A stretch of 9,214 nucleotides of DNA from JBGTLW01 sp041743835 (GTDB taxonomy: Bacteria > Planctomycetota > Phycisphaerae > Phycisphaerales > Phycisphaeraceae): the NCBI GenBank assembly GCA_041743835.1, contig JBGTLW010000026.1:1-9214 (forward strand), in the 5' to 3' direction. Below the pieces are notes generated by a model. That model was not told where the DNA came from. It did not search any database and saw only the letters and a list, made by a program, of their open reading frames with translations. Made by a program: the position numbers and the translations under genes. Shown piece by piece: positions 1 to 7,700 of this stretch (position 1 is the stretch's first letter; every line of letters begins with the position of its first letter).

Positions 1-137
1 TCCTCGTGCATCAGGGCAGCGAGTTCAAGGGCACGCTGATCATCAGCAACGTGGACCGCCGCGAGAGCGTGGGTCGTATGGAACTGGTCAAGGTCAGCCC
101 CGTCAAGGGCGATGCCGTGTACGCCGGGCCTTACTGA
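1..137 (+). CDS. C-terminal fragment of an unrecognised protein
   Basis: An open frame enters from the left edge, with its first full codon at base 3, and ends at TGA 135-137, giving 44 residues. The visible tail contains GTLIISNVDRRESVGRMELV and then KGDAVYAGPY. The alternating hydrophobic pattern and the closing 'GD-x-V' turn look like a small beta domain at the end of a longer protein. I do not recognise the family, and the fragment is too short to assign a function. It is separated by 111 bases from the small membrane protein gene at 249, on the same strand, so the two may be co-transcribed. The frame is supported by protein-like composition and a clean stop, but the start lies outside the window. 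Confidence 0.6.
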   Translation, partial: LVHQGSEFKGTLIISNVDRRESVGRMELVKVSPVKGDAVYAGPY

Positions 138-164
138 TCCGTCCGCCCTCGCACCGCTTGAACC

Positions 165-187
165 CCCGGAACCCCTGCCCGGAACCC
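165..187. repeat. Short GC-rich tandem repeat, 13-base period
   Basis: CCCGGAACCC occurs at 165-174 and again at 178-187, a 13-base period with under two copies. A related GAACCC lies just before, at 160-165. It sits in the 111-base gap between the left-edge gene and the small membrane protein gene. No function is apparent, and it may be ordinary low-complexity spacer. Confidence 0.4.
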
Positions 188-248
188 GCGCGTTGATGCG
201 GGGACGATGACACCGCCAAACGCCTCCACGCCCCGGAGCCTCAGACCC

Positions 249-440
249 ATGGCCAAGACCACCGCCGCAGCCAGCAGCAACATCTACACCATCCTCGCGT
301 TCGCGGCCCTGGTCGCGTTGCTGGCGGGCATCATCTACATGATCATCCGCCTCAACGAGCTGGGCATCAGCCCGTTTAAGTACCCCGTCACCGCCTTGGG
401 CGACCTCCACGAAACCGCCCGTGCCATCGGCTTGGCGTGA
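249..440 (+). CDS. Small single-pass membrane protein, unknown function
   Basis: This is a 63-residue protein starting at ATG 249, with GGAG at 235-238 placed 10 bases upstream. An in-frame ATG at 207 would add 14 residues, but its only purine-rich sequence ends two bases before it, so the later start is preferred. After a short polar N-terminus (MAKTTAAASSN) comes one clear transmembrane helix, about residues 12-32, containing YTILAFAALVALLAGIIYMI. A tail of about 30 residues with a SPFKYPV segment follows. No signal peptidase or lipobox motif is seen, so it is probably an inner-membrane bitopic protein. I do not recognise the family. Its position after the left-edge gene hints at a functional pair, but that is inference. 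Reality as a gene is supported by the ribosome-binding site and the well-formed helix. Confidence 0.6.
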   Translation: MAKTTAAASSNIYTILAFAALVALLAGIIYMIIRLNELGISPFKYPVTALGDLHETARAIGLA

Positions 441-484
441 CACCGCAAGGCGCAGGTCGGTGGCTTGCCACAAATCGGTTGTGT

Positions 485-533
485 GGGGGGGGTAAGTTCC
501 GGGGGCGTCTTAATCGCGTTGAGATGGGGGGGG
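485..533 (+). other. G-tract cluster, possible G-quadruplex
   Basis: Three uninterrupted G runs (8, 5 and 8 bases) lie within 49 bases on the + strand. Each G8 can supply two GGG blocks, so four or more tracts are available for an intrastrand quadruplex, although the loop between 505 and 526 is long (20 bases). The cluster is on the non-template strand of mreB, so it would be present in a leader RNA if transcription starts upstream of it. Runs of eight identical bases can also slip in replication, but no reading frame crosses these. Confidence 0.4.
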
Positions 534-624
534 AGACGCGGCCCATCCGATAATTCTGTCCCCCGCACCCCGCCGTGCCCGATGAACAGACAGTAGGCTG
601 GTGCGTTGTGGCGTCCCGGCTCGC

Positions 625-689
625 GGCTGGTTACCATCGCGTGACACTGCGGCTGGGCTGACGTGTCCGCGACGCCGGTTTCACCAGCC
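625..689 (+). other. Nested inverted repeat, possible leader hairpin
   Basis: GGCTGGT (625-631) is the reverse complement of ACCAGCC (683-689). Inside it, CGCG (638-641) pairs with CGCG (668-671), and GACAC (643-647) pairs with GTGTC (663-667), with T642 bulged. This gives about 16 pairs in two nested stems around a 15-base loop. An alternative hairpin, CGGTTT (676-681) with AAACCG (699-704) and an inner GCC-AAA-GGC, would compete for 687-689. There is no T tract, so it is not a standard terminator. It lies 60 bases before the mreB start and could be a leader structure or a protein site. Pairing was found by eye, without energy calculation. Confidence 0.35.
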
Positions 690-734
690 AAAGGCCGAAA
701 ACCGACACAGACCCGGGTTTCACCCCGCATAGTC

Positions 735-738
735 AGGA
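735..738 (+). promoter_or_regulatory. Ribosome binding site for mreB TTG start
   Basis: AGGA lies 10 bases before TTG 749. No ATG or usable GTG lies between it and the conserved MreB N-terminus: GTG 741 meets a stop after two further codons. The next in-frame ATG (788) would begin right at the first nucleotide-binding loop. This supports the TTG start. Confidence 0.6.
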
Positions 739-748
739 CCGTGACCGC

Positions 749-1801
749 TTGATTTTCGACAACCTCCTATCCTGGTTCAGCGTCGATATGGGCATCGACC
801 TGGGTACGTGCAACACGCTGGTGTGCGTCCGGGGCGAGGGCATCGTGCTCAACGAGCCCTCGGTCGTCGCGGTCCAGAAGAACACCAACAAGGTGCTGCA
901 GAACGGCAACGCCGTCGGCTGGGTCGCCAAGGAAATGCTCGGCAAGACGCCCGGCAGCATCACCGCCATCCGACCGCTGAAGGACGGCGTGATCTCCGAC
1001 TTCGAGATCACCGAGGCGATGCTCCGCTACTTCATCCACAAGGTCAACGGCAAGCGGCCGTTCGTCAAGCCCCGCGTGGTCATCGCGGTGCCCTCGGGCA
1101 TCACGGCGGTGGAGAAACGCGCGGTGCTGGATAGCGCCGAGCGGGCCGGGGCGAGGCGGGTGTACCTGGTCGAAGAGCCCATGGCCGCGGGCATCGGTGC
1201 CAACCTCCCCATCGTCGAGGCGACCGCGAGCATGATCGTGGACATCGGCGGCGGGACCACGGAAGTCGCCATCATGTCCCTGGCCGACATCGCCCAGTGC
1301 GAGAGCGTCCGCGTGGCGGGCGACGACATGGACGAGGCCATCATCAACCACATGAAGAAGGCCTACAACCTGATGTTCGGCGAGCAGACCGCCGAACGCA
1401 TCAAGATCGAGATCGGGTCCGCTGCCCCGTCCGATGCCGAGGGCTCCATGGAGGTGCGTGGCCGCGACATGATCTCCGGCCTGCCGCGAAAGACCGTCAT
1501 CACCTCGGAAGAAATCCGCGAGTCGTTGCAGGAACCGCTCAGCGCGATCATCGAGACCGTCACACGTACCCTCGAGCGCACCGAGCCCGAACTGGCGGCG
1601 GACCTGGTGGACAACGGCATCGTGCTCGCGGGCGGCGGGGCGCTGCTCCGGGGCATCGATGTGGTGATCTCCAACGCGACCGGGCTGGACTGCCGTATCG
1701 CCGACGACCCGCTCACCTGTGTCGCACGCGGCACCGCCATTTACCTCGAACACCTCGAGGAATGGAAGGCCACGATGGACAGCGACATGGACAGCATTTG
1801 A
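749..1801 (+). CDS. mreB: Rod shape-determining protein MreB (actin-like)
   Basis: This is a 350-residue bacterial actin homologue, close to the usual length of about 345. MreB polymerises with ATP into membrane-bound filaments that guide sidewall peptidoglycan synthesis. The TTG start keeps MIFDNLLSWFS, a plausible N-terminal amphipathic membrane-binding segment. Nucleotide-site motifs are intact: phosphate-1 GIDLGTCNTLV (15-25), EEPMAAGIGA with the catalytic-type glutamates (142-151), phosphate-2 DIGGGTTE (165-172) and the adenosine motif GIVLAGGGALLRG (290-302). Cys21 occupies the position that is Ala in E. coli MreB. The gene leads the mreBCD block, and mreC follows in the same frame after 114 bases. 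A frame of similar extent on the opposite strand is a GC-rich shadow. The family assignment is very secure. Confidence 0.96.
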   Translation: MIFDNLLSWFSVDMGIDLGTCNTLVCVRGEGIVLNEPSVVAVQKNTNKVLQNGNAVGWVAKEMLGKTPGSITAIRPLKDGVISDFEITEAMLRYFIHKVNGKRPFVKPRVVIAVPSGITAVEKRAVLDSAERAGARRVYLVEEPMAAGIGANLPIVEATASMIVDIGGGTTEVAIMSLADIAQCESVRVAGDDMDEAIINHMKKAYNLMFGEQTAERIKIEIGSAAPSDAEGSMEVRGRDMISGLPRKTVITSEEIRESLQEPLSAIIETVTRTLERTEPELAADLVDNGIVLAGGGALLRGIDVVISNATGLDCRIADDPLTCVARGTAIYLEHLEEWKATMDSDMDSI

Positions 1802-1915
1802 CGGATTCCCCGTGGCCCCCCGGAACGCCCCCGGCCGCCCCTTAGAACCGGTCGCCGGCTCCGGCACCTGTCCCCCGGCCAGCGCTCGAAGAAGTCCGCA
1901 CGCCGGCAACCGACC

Positions 1916-2788
1916 ATGTCCCACCGACACCTTAACTCGCGCCGCGTCCTCTTTGCCCTCGCGGGGTTGCTGCTGATCAACAGCCAGCTCGGGACGAAGT
2001 ACGCCACGGCCGTGGGCGGGCCTTTGGCGGCGATGCTCGACACCGTGCTCGGGCCAGCCTCCTTCATCATCGGTGGGTTCACGCAGAAGATACGCCAGCC
2101 GCCCGGCCCACTCCGCTACGACAACGACCGCGACCTGGCCGTCGTCATCGCGGACCGTGACAAGGCCCTGGTGCTCGTGGAAGAGCTCCGCTCCCGGGTC
2201 CAACCGCTGGAGGAAGAGGTGGCCCGGCTCAAGAGGGCACGCGAGCACTTCGACTACAGCGGCGTGAGGATCGTCGATGCACGCGTGCTGTCGTTCAACG
2301 ACAGCCACACCAACCCCATCCTCACCATCGACCGAGGCAGCAGGGACGGCATCGGGCCACGCATGTCCGTCGAGCTGGACAGCAACCTCGTCGGCATCAT
2401 CGAGACCGTCGGCCCACGCACCGCCCGGCTGCGACTGCTCACCACCGAGAAGGCCTTCCGCGTCCGCATCACCCCGGCCGACCCCGACGCGCCGGTCTAT
2501 CAGCTCGAAGAGATCATCCACCGCAGGCCAGACCGCCAGTCATATCAGCTCGATGTGAACCGCAACGGCCCGGGGGCTGTCGGTGATTATGCGTTCCTCG
2601 CGGACGACACGCGCGTATTCCCCGATGAATCGCGCAGCCGGATTGTCGGACGCGTCTCGAAGATCGAAGACCTGCCGCAAGACCCGCTTCTCAAGCGCCT
2701 GGTCATCCGCCCCACGCTGCCGCTGACCCGGCTGGCGAAGGTGTCCGTGCTCGTCCCCGTCGCCTCCGACGAAGGCGGTGGGCTATGA
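1916..2788 (+). CDS. mreC: Rod shape-determining protein MreC
   Basis: This 290-residue protein has the MreC layout: a basic N-terminus, one transmembrane helix (about residues 9-25), a charged coiled-coil stretch (about 68-112, rich in E, R and L), then paired beta domains. Family-like segments are ILTIDRGSRDGIGPRMSVEL (about 136-155), LVGIIETVGPRTARLRLLT and the closing LVIRPTLPLTRLAKVSVLVP. MreC is a periplasmic scaffold anchored in the inner membrane that activates the elongation PBP2-RodA pair and binds MreD. The ATG at 1916 has no obvious Shine-Dalgarno sequence. Upstream the frame stays open, without any ATG, GTG or TTG, right back to the mreB stop. Its stop overlaps the mreD start by four bases (ATGA). 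The length matches short MreC forms such as that of Bacillus. Confidence 0.92.
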   Translation: MSHRHLNSRRVLFALAGLLLINSQLGTKYATAVGGPLAAMLDTVLGPASFIIGGFTQKIRQPPGPLRYDNDRDLAVVIADRDKALVLVEELRSRVQPLEEEVARLKRAREHFDYSGVRIVDARVLSFNDSHTNPILTIDRGSRDGIGPRMSVELDSNLVGIIETVGPRTARLRLLTTEKAFRVRITPADPDAPVYQLEEIIHRRPDRQSYQLDVNRNGPGAVGDYAFLADDTRVFPDESRSRIVGRVSKIEDLPQDPLLKRLVIRPTLPLTRLAKVSVLVPVASDEGGGL

Positions 2789-3336
2789 ACTGGTTGATCT
2801 TCGGGCTCGCGGCCTACCTGCTGATCGCGCTGGAAAGCGGGCTGGGCACGCTGCTCAGCGGCACCGGGCTGGCACCAAGCCTGACGCTGATCCTCATGGT
2901 GTTCATCGGCCTGGGCGGGGCACCGATGACCGTCGCGTGGGCGGCGCTCGTGCTGGGCATCCTCGTGGACCTCCAACCCACCACCGGCGCGGAAGCGATC
3001 CTGGGACCGGCCGCGGCGGGCTACCTCGTCGGGGCCTATGCCGTCATCCAACTGCGCCACCTGCTGTTCCGCGACTCGGTCCTGACGCTGGCGATCATGG
3101 TCTTCGTGGTGGGCTTGTTCGTGAACCTCACGGAGGTGGCGGTCTATTCGTTCCGCGGGCTGAGTTTTCTCGCGGCCGACCCGATGGAGGGCTGGAGCGC
3201 GTTCGATCAACTGGCCAGGCGGTTCGTGCAATTGATCAGCTCGGCGGTGTTTGCGCTGCCGGTGGGCTGGTTGTTGTTCCGCTTGAAGCCGGTGTGGGGC
3301 TTCGGCGCGGGTGTCCGGGCCGAGCGCATGTATTAG
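2785..3336 (+). CDS. mreD: Rod shape-determining protein MreD
   Basis: This 183-residue, very hydrophobic protein has about six predicted transmembrane segments (roughly 3-24, 29-45, 48-63, 74-91, 97-121 and 147-167). Size, topology and position directly after mreC fit MreD, the integral inner-membrane member of the elongasome that associates with MreC. MreD sequences diverge strongly, so the call rests on topology and synteny more than on motifs. The start ATG lies inside the mreC stop (ATGA), suggesting translational coupling. GGCGGTGGG just upstream is only a weak ribosome site. No penicillin-binding protein or rodA gene follows. A 246-base gap separates it from the efflux genes. Confidence 0.82.
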   Translation: MNWLIFGLAAYLLIALESGLGTLLSGTGLAPSLTLILMVFIGLGGAPMTVAWAALVLGILVDLQPTTGAEAILGPAAAGYLVGAYAVIQLRHLLFRDSVLTLAIMVFVVGLFVNLTEVAVYSFRGLSFLAADPMEGWSAFDQLARRFVQLISSAVFALPVGWLLFRLKPVWGFGAGVRAERMY

Positions 3337-3460
3337 CGCGATGCTTTCACGGACCTTACGCTGTCATAGCCCGCCCGCCAGGCGTGTGCGGCCGATCCGG
3401 GGGGCGCGATAAATCGATATTTCCTGCCCGTGTATGCCATAATTTGCCCCGGTTAGGCGT

Positions 3461-3491
3461 TTGACTCTGGCTGCGGCGGCTGCCCTACAAT
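3461..3491 (+). promoter_or_regulatory. Putative sigma-70 type promoter of the efflux operon
   Basis: TTGACT (3461-3466) and TACAAT (3486-3491) each match the consensus at five of six positions. The spacer is 19 bases, two longer than ideal. They lie in a 246-base gap whose part 3408-3447 is clearly AT-richer than the surroundings. Transcription would start near 3498 and give a leader of about 85 bases before the adaptor gene. A second -10-like CATAAT at 3438-3443 has no partner -35. I see no clear operator repeat or hairpin terminator in the gap. Confidence 0.45.
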
Positions 3492-3582
3492 AGGCACCGG
3501 TCGGCGACCAGCTTCTCTTTAGTGCGCGACGGCGACGAGAACAGCTCCGGCCCAGACACACTCCTCCCCCGACACCAGATAA

Positions 3583-4797
3583 ATGCTCAAAAAGACCTTG
3601 ATCGGGACCGTTGTTGGCCTGCTTCTGTTGATGCTGGGCGGCGCGGTGGTGTATCGGTTGTTCCAAGGAGATGAAACGCCGGGACGGCAGGGCGCGATGG
3701 TGGTCCCGGTCGAAGCGGTGGCGATCGAGCGTGGCCCGATCGAGCACCGCCGGGTTTACAGCGGGACGCTGGAGGCCACCGCCAGCTTCGTCGTGGCGCC
3801 CAAGGTCGCGGGGCGGATCGAGCGGCTGTCGGTTGACCTTTCGGACACGGTGCAGCGGGGCCAGGTGGTCGCGGAGCTGGACGATGATGAATACGAGCAG
3901 GCGGTGGCTCAGGCGGTGGCCGAGGCCGCGGTCGCCAAGGCCAACCAGACCGAGGCTCATAGCCGGCTGACGATCGCTCAGCGGGAGCGCGACCGCGTGC
4001 AGACGCTGCGCGAGCGTGGCATCGCTTCGGACACGCAATTCGATTCGGTTCAGGCAGACCTTCTGGCAGCCGAGGCCGCCCTCGCGGTGGCTGAGGCCCA
4101 GGTCGCGCGTGCCGCGTCGGCGGTGAAGACCGCGGAGATCCGCCAGGGCTACGCCCAGGTGACCGCCACGTGGACCGGCGGCAACGACAGCCGGGTGGTC
4201 GCGGAGCGCTTTGCCGACGAGGGCGACACCGTCTCGGCCAACACGCCCCTGATGACGATCGTCGAGCTCGACCCCGTCAAGGCGGTGACCTTTGTCACCG
4301 AGCGGGATTACAGCCAGCTCGCGCCGGGTCAGCCCATCGTCCTGACGACCGACGCCTACCCCGGCCGAACGTTCGCGGGCAAGATCGAGCGGATCGCGCC
4401 GGTGTTCCGGCAGGGGTCGCGGCAGGCGCGTGTGGAGATCACGGTCCCCAACCCCGGCAACCTGCTCAAGCCCGGCATGTTTATCCGCGCGGAGGTGGTG
4501 CTGGCGCGGGTGGAGGACGCGGTGATTGTGCCCGTCGCGGCCCTGAGCCGCCGGGCGGGGGAGCAGGTGCTGTTCATCGTCAGCGCCGATGGCCAGTCCG
4601 TGGCCAAGCGCGTCGTGACGGTGGGTGTGCAGCAGGGCGACATGGTGCAGGTCACCGGCGAGGGCATTGTCGGGAAGGTCGTCACGCTGGGGCAGCAACT
4701 GCTGGAGGATGGCTCGGCCATCCGCATCCCCACCCCCGCCGCGGCGGGCCGGGCTACGGGTGGTGAAACACCCGCGGCGGAGGGAGTGTCGCCTTGA
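3583..4797 (+). CDS. RND efflux periplasmic adaptor (membrane fusion protein)
   Basis: This is a 404-residue adaptor that would bridge the RND permease and the outer-membrane channel. The N-terminus is a single hydrophobic anchor (about residues 5-24) with no lipobox, so it is membrane-tethered rather than lipidated. The first half of the lipoyl/barrel-sandwich domain is about 61-102 (VAPKVAGRIERL, then DTVQRGQVVAELDDDEY). An Ala/Glu-rich helical hairpin covers about 103-187, and the second lipoyl half starts near W197 (WTGGNDSRVVAERF). The beta barrel contains VTERDYSQLAPGQPIVLTTD, and LLKPGMFIRAEV (294-305) is a typical family stretch. A membrane-proximal domain follows, then a low-complexity Ala/Gly/Pro/Thr tail. 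No clear Shine-Dalgarno sequence precedes ATG 3583. Its stop overlaps the permease start (TTGA). Substrate class cannot be judged: no metal-binding His cluster is visible. Confidence 0.94.
   Translation: MLKKTLIGTVVGLLLLMLGGAVVYRLFQGDETPGRQGAMVVPVEAVAIERGPIEHRRVYSGTLEATASFVVAPKVAGRIERLSVDLSDTVQRGQVVAELDDDEYEQAVAQAVAEAAVAKANQTEAHSRLTIAQRERDRVQTLRERGIASDTQFDSVQADLLAAEAALAVAEAQVARAASAVKTAEIRQGYAQVTATWTGGNDSRVVAERFADEGDTVSANTPLMTIVELDPVKAVTFVTERDYSQLAPGQPIVLTTDAYPGRTFAGKIERIAPVFRQGSRQARVEITVPNPGNLLKPGMFIRAEVVLARVEDAVIVPVAALSRRAGEQVLFIVSADGQSVAKRVVTVGVQQGDMVQVTGEGIVGKVVTLGQQLLEDGSAIRIPTPAAAGRATGGETPAAEGVSP
4779..4783 (+). promoter_or_regulatory. Ribosome binding site for the RND permease TTG start
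   Basis: GGAGG, within GGAGGGAG, lies 10 bases before TTG 4794, inside the end of the adaptor gene. It supports the TTG start, which places MNLPRASVRRPIF in register with the usual RND N-terminus just before the first transmembrane helix. Confidence 0.7.
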
Positions 4798-7700
4798 ATC
4801 TACCCCGCGCCAGCGTTCGTCGGCCGATCTTCACGACGATGGTGACGTTGATCGTCATCGTGCTGGGCGGGGTCTCGTTAAGCAAGCTGCGCATCGACCT
4901 GCTGCCGGAGGTGGAGATGCCGACGCTGACCGTGCGCACCAGCTACGAGGGCGCAAGCCCGGAGGTGATGGAGCGGCTGATCACGCAGGTGCTTGAAGAG
5001 ATCGTCGGCACGGTCCCGGGCATTGAAGAGATCTCCTCCACATCGTCGGAAAGCAACAGCCGTATCCGCATCACGTTCGGTTGGGGCACGGACATCGACA
5101 ATGCCGCGACAGACGTGCGGGCGCGGATCGAGAGCGAGATCAACGAGCTGCCCGACGACATCGTGCGCCCGCGGGTGGACAAGTTCGACGTGAACAGCTT
5201 CCCCGTGGTGCTCCTGGGCATCGCGAGCGCGCTCGACCCCGTGGACCTGACGACGCTGATCGAGGAGCAGGTCAGCCACCGCTTCTCGCAGCTCCCCGGC
5301 GTGGCGCAGGTGGACCTGTGGGGCGGGTACAACCGCGAGGTCCGCGTGGAGGTGGACCCCGGCCGGCTGCGGGCGCTTGGCCTCCCGCTCAACGACATCC
5401 TCGATGCGATCCGCGATGCGAACCTGGACCTGCCGGCCGGGCAGATCGAGAGCGGCCGATACACCGTGACGCTGCGCGCCCCCGCCCAGTTCGCGGACCT
5501 GGACCAGATACGCCAGACCGTCGTCGCCAACCGCGAGGGCGCCCCGGTCACGCTCGGGCAGATCGCCACGATCAACGACACCTACGAGAAGCTCACACGC
5601 ATCGTGCGGGTCAACGGGCGGCTGGGCCTGCGGGCCGCGATCCGCAAGCAGGCGGATGCCAACACCGTCGAGGTCTCCAGCCTCATCCTCGAAGAGATCA
5701 AGCGGGTCAACCGCGAGTTCCCGCAGATCGAGGTGCTCCCGGTCATCAACCAGGGCAACTTCATCGAGCGTTCCATCCAGAACGTCGCCAACTCCGTGAT
5801 GTATGGCGGGCTGCTCGCGGTGCTGGTGCTGCTGTTTTTCCTGCGCAACCTGCGCAGCACCGTCGTCATCGCGCTGTCGATCCCGATCTCGATCGTCGCC
5901 ACGTTCGCGCTGATCTACTTCAACGGCTTCACGCTGAACCTGATGACGCTGGGGGGGCTGGCGCTGGGCGTGGGCATGATGGTGGATAACTCCATCGTGG
6001 TGCTGGAGAACATCTTCCGCCGGCAGGACGAGGACAGCGAGGAGCCGGCCGAGGCCGCCGTCGCCGGTGCGGTGGAGGTCGGCCCCGCGATCGTCGCCAG
6101 CACGCTGACCACGCTGGTGATCTTCCTGCCCCTGATCTTTGTGCAGGGGGTGAGCGGGGTGCTGTTCAAGGAGCTGGCGTATGTGATCGTCTTCTCGCTG
6201 ATCTGCTCGCTGGCGGTGTCGCTGAGTCTGGTGCCGATGCTCGCGTCGAAGCTGCTCAAGTCACCCAAGCACCGCCGGGAGGGTCGGTCGGCGTGGGTTG
6301 ACCGCGTGACGGGCATGTCGGACGCGGGGTTCGACGCGCTGGACAACACGTACCGCGACCTGCTGCGGTGGGTGCTGCGGCACAGGCTGCTGACGGTCAG
6401 CGCTTCAGTGATCGCGCTGGCGGCGAGCCTGCTGCTCCTGCCGCTGCTGGGCTCGGAGTTCATGCCCCCCAGCGATGAGGGCGAGGTCCGTGTCAACGGC
6501 GAGATGGAGATCGGCACCCGGCTGGAACTGGTGGATCAACAGACCCGGCTCATCGAGGAGGTCGTCAACGCCCACACCCCCGAGATGATCGCGGCGGTCA
6601 CCAGCGTCGGTGCCAGCGGGTGGAACCCCTCCAACTCGGCGCTGGGGGAGCTGCGGCTGTCGCTCGCGCCCTCGGCCCAGCGTCAGCGGTCCAACACCGA
6701 GATCGCCAACGACCTCCGCAGCAGACTCGACGGGCAGGTCCCCGGCATGACCGTCCGCACCCGCGCGCCGCAGGGCCAGTTCCTGCTCGAACGCCTCCTC
6801 GGTGGGGATGACGGGCTCAGCGTCGAGGTGCGCGGCTTCGAGATGGACACGCTGGCGATCCTGGCCGACGAGGTGGCGGCTGTGCTGCGCGATGTGCCGG
6901 GCATCACCGATGTGGAGAGCAACCGCGACATCGGCGCCCCGCAGGAGTCGGTGTGGATCGACCGCGCGAAAGTGGCGGACGTCGGGCTTTCCGTGCGGGA
7001 TGTCGCGCAGGCGCTGGAGACCGCCATCGCGGGCAGGAGGGCGGGGGACTACCGCACCAGCGGCAACTCCTATCGCATCCTCGTCCAGCTCAAGGACGCC
7101 GAGAAGCTCACCATCGATGAGGTGCTGGACCTCACGCTGCGCACCGCCAGCGGCGAAGAGATCGCGCTGCGGAACCTGGTCTCCACGGAGACCGGGCGTG
7201 GCCCGACCGTCATCGAGCGCAAGGACCAGCAGCGCACGATCACCGTCAGAGCCAACATCGCGGGGCGGGACCTGGGATCGGTCGCCGCGGAGGTGCAGGC
7301 CGACCTTGAGCAGATCCCCCGGCCGCTGGGCTACGACCTGCTGCTGGCGGGCGACTTCGAGGAGCAGCGCAAGGCCACGCGCGAGCTGATGATTTCCATG
7401 GGCCTGGCGCTCATGCTGGTGTATATGGTGCTGGCGTGCCAGTACGAGTCGCTGCGCGACCCGCTGGTGGTGATGTTCTCCGTGCCGCTCGCGGCGATCG
7501 GGGTGCTGGTGACGCTGTTTATCACGGACACGACGCTGAACGTGCAGAGCTACATCGGCTGTATCATGCTGGGCGGGATCGTGGTGAACAACGCGATCCT
7601 GCTGGTCGATCAGGCGGGGCAACTTCGCACGCGCGCGGGGATGAGCACCCGCGAGGCCGTCGCCGAGGCCGGCCGCCGCCGCCTGCGTCCGATCCTCATG

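Larger units (their letters stand above)
441..748. other. Non-coding leader region upstream of mreB
   Basis: This 308-base gap has no convincing coding frame. It holds two G8 runs (485-492 and 526-533) with G5 at 501-505, a GCGTCT/AGACGC inverted repeat (505-510 with 534-539), a C5 run at 560-564, a nested inverted repeat at 625-689, and two copies of GGTTTCACC (677-685 and 716-724). GATAAT at 549-554 resembles a -10 box, but I see no matching -35 box at a normal distance. The mreB promoter must lie here or further upstream, and I cannot place it. No rho-independent terminator with a T tract is visible after the small membrane protein gene. Confidence 0.6.

Noticed and set aside
207..248. Upstream ATG at 207 for the small membrane protein
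   Set aside because: The purine-rich stretch ends only two bases before it, while ATG 249 has GGAG at a good distance. The extra 14 residues look like translated spacer.
460..471. GTGGCTTGCCAC as a terminator after the small membrane protein
   Set aside because: The stem is only 4-5 pairs with a tiny loop and there is no T tract.
519..554. TTGAGA and GATAAT as a promoter for mreB
   Set aside because: The spacer is 24 bases, too long for a sigma-70 type promoter, and no better -35 lies at 16-19 bases.
767..2521. Long open frame of 584 codons on the - strand across mreB and mreC
   Set aside because: It is antisense to two secure genes in high-GC DNA, where stops are rare in the opposite frame. 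Its translation is dominated by Asp, Gly, Arg, Ala and His with no recognisable domain.
3364..4698. Open frame of 444 codons on the - strand across the adaptor gene
   Set aside because: It is a GC-rich shadow of the adaptor, with biased His/Arg/Asp composition and no domain.
5951..5957. G7 run inside the permease gene as a phase-variation switch
   Set aside because: It encodes the Gly-Gly of a conserved helix-4 segment, is in frame, and a single seven-base run in GC-rich coding DNA is expected by chance.
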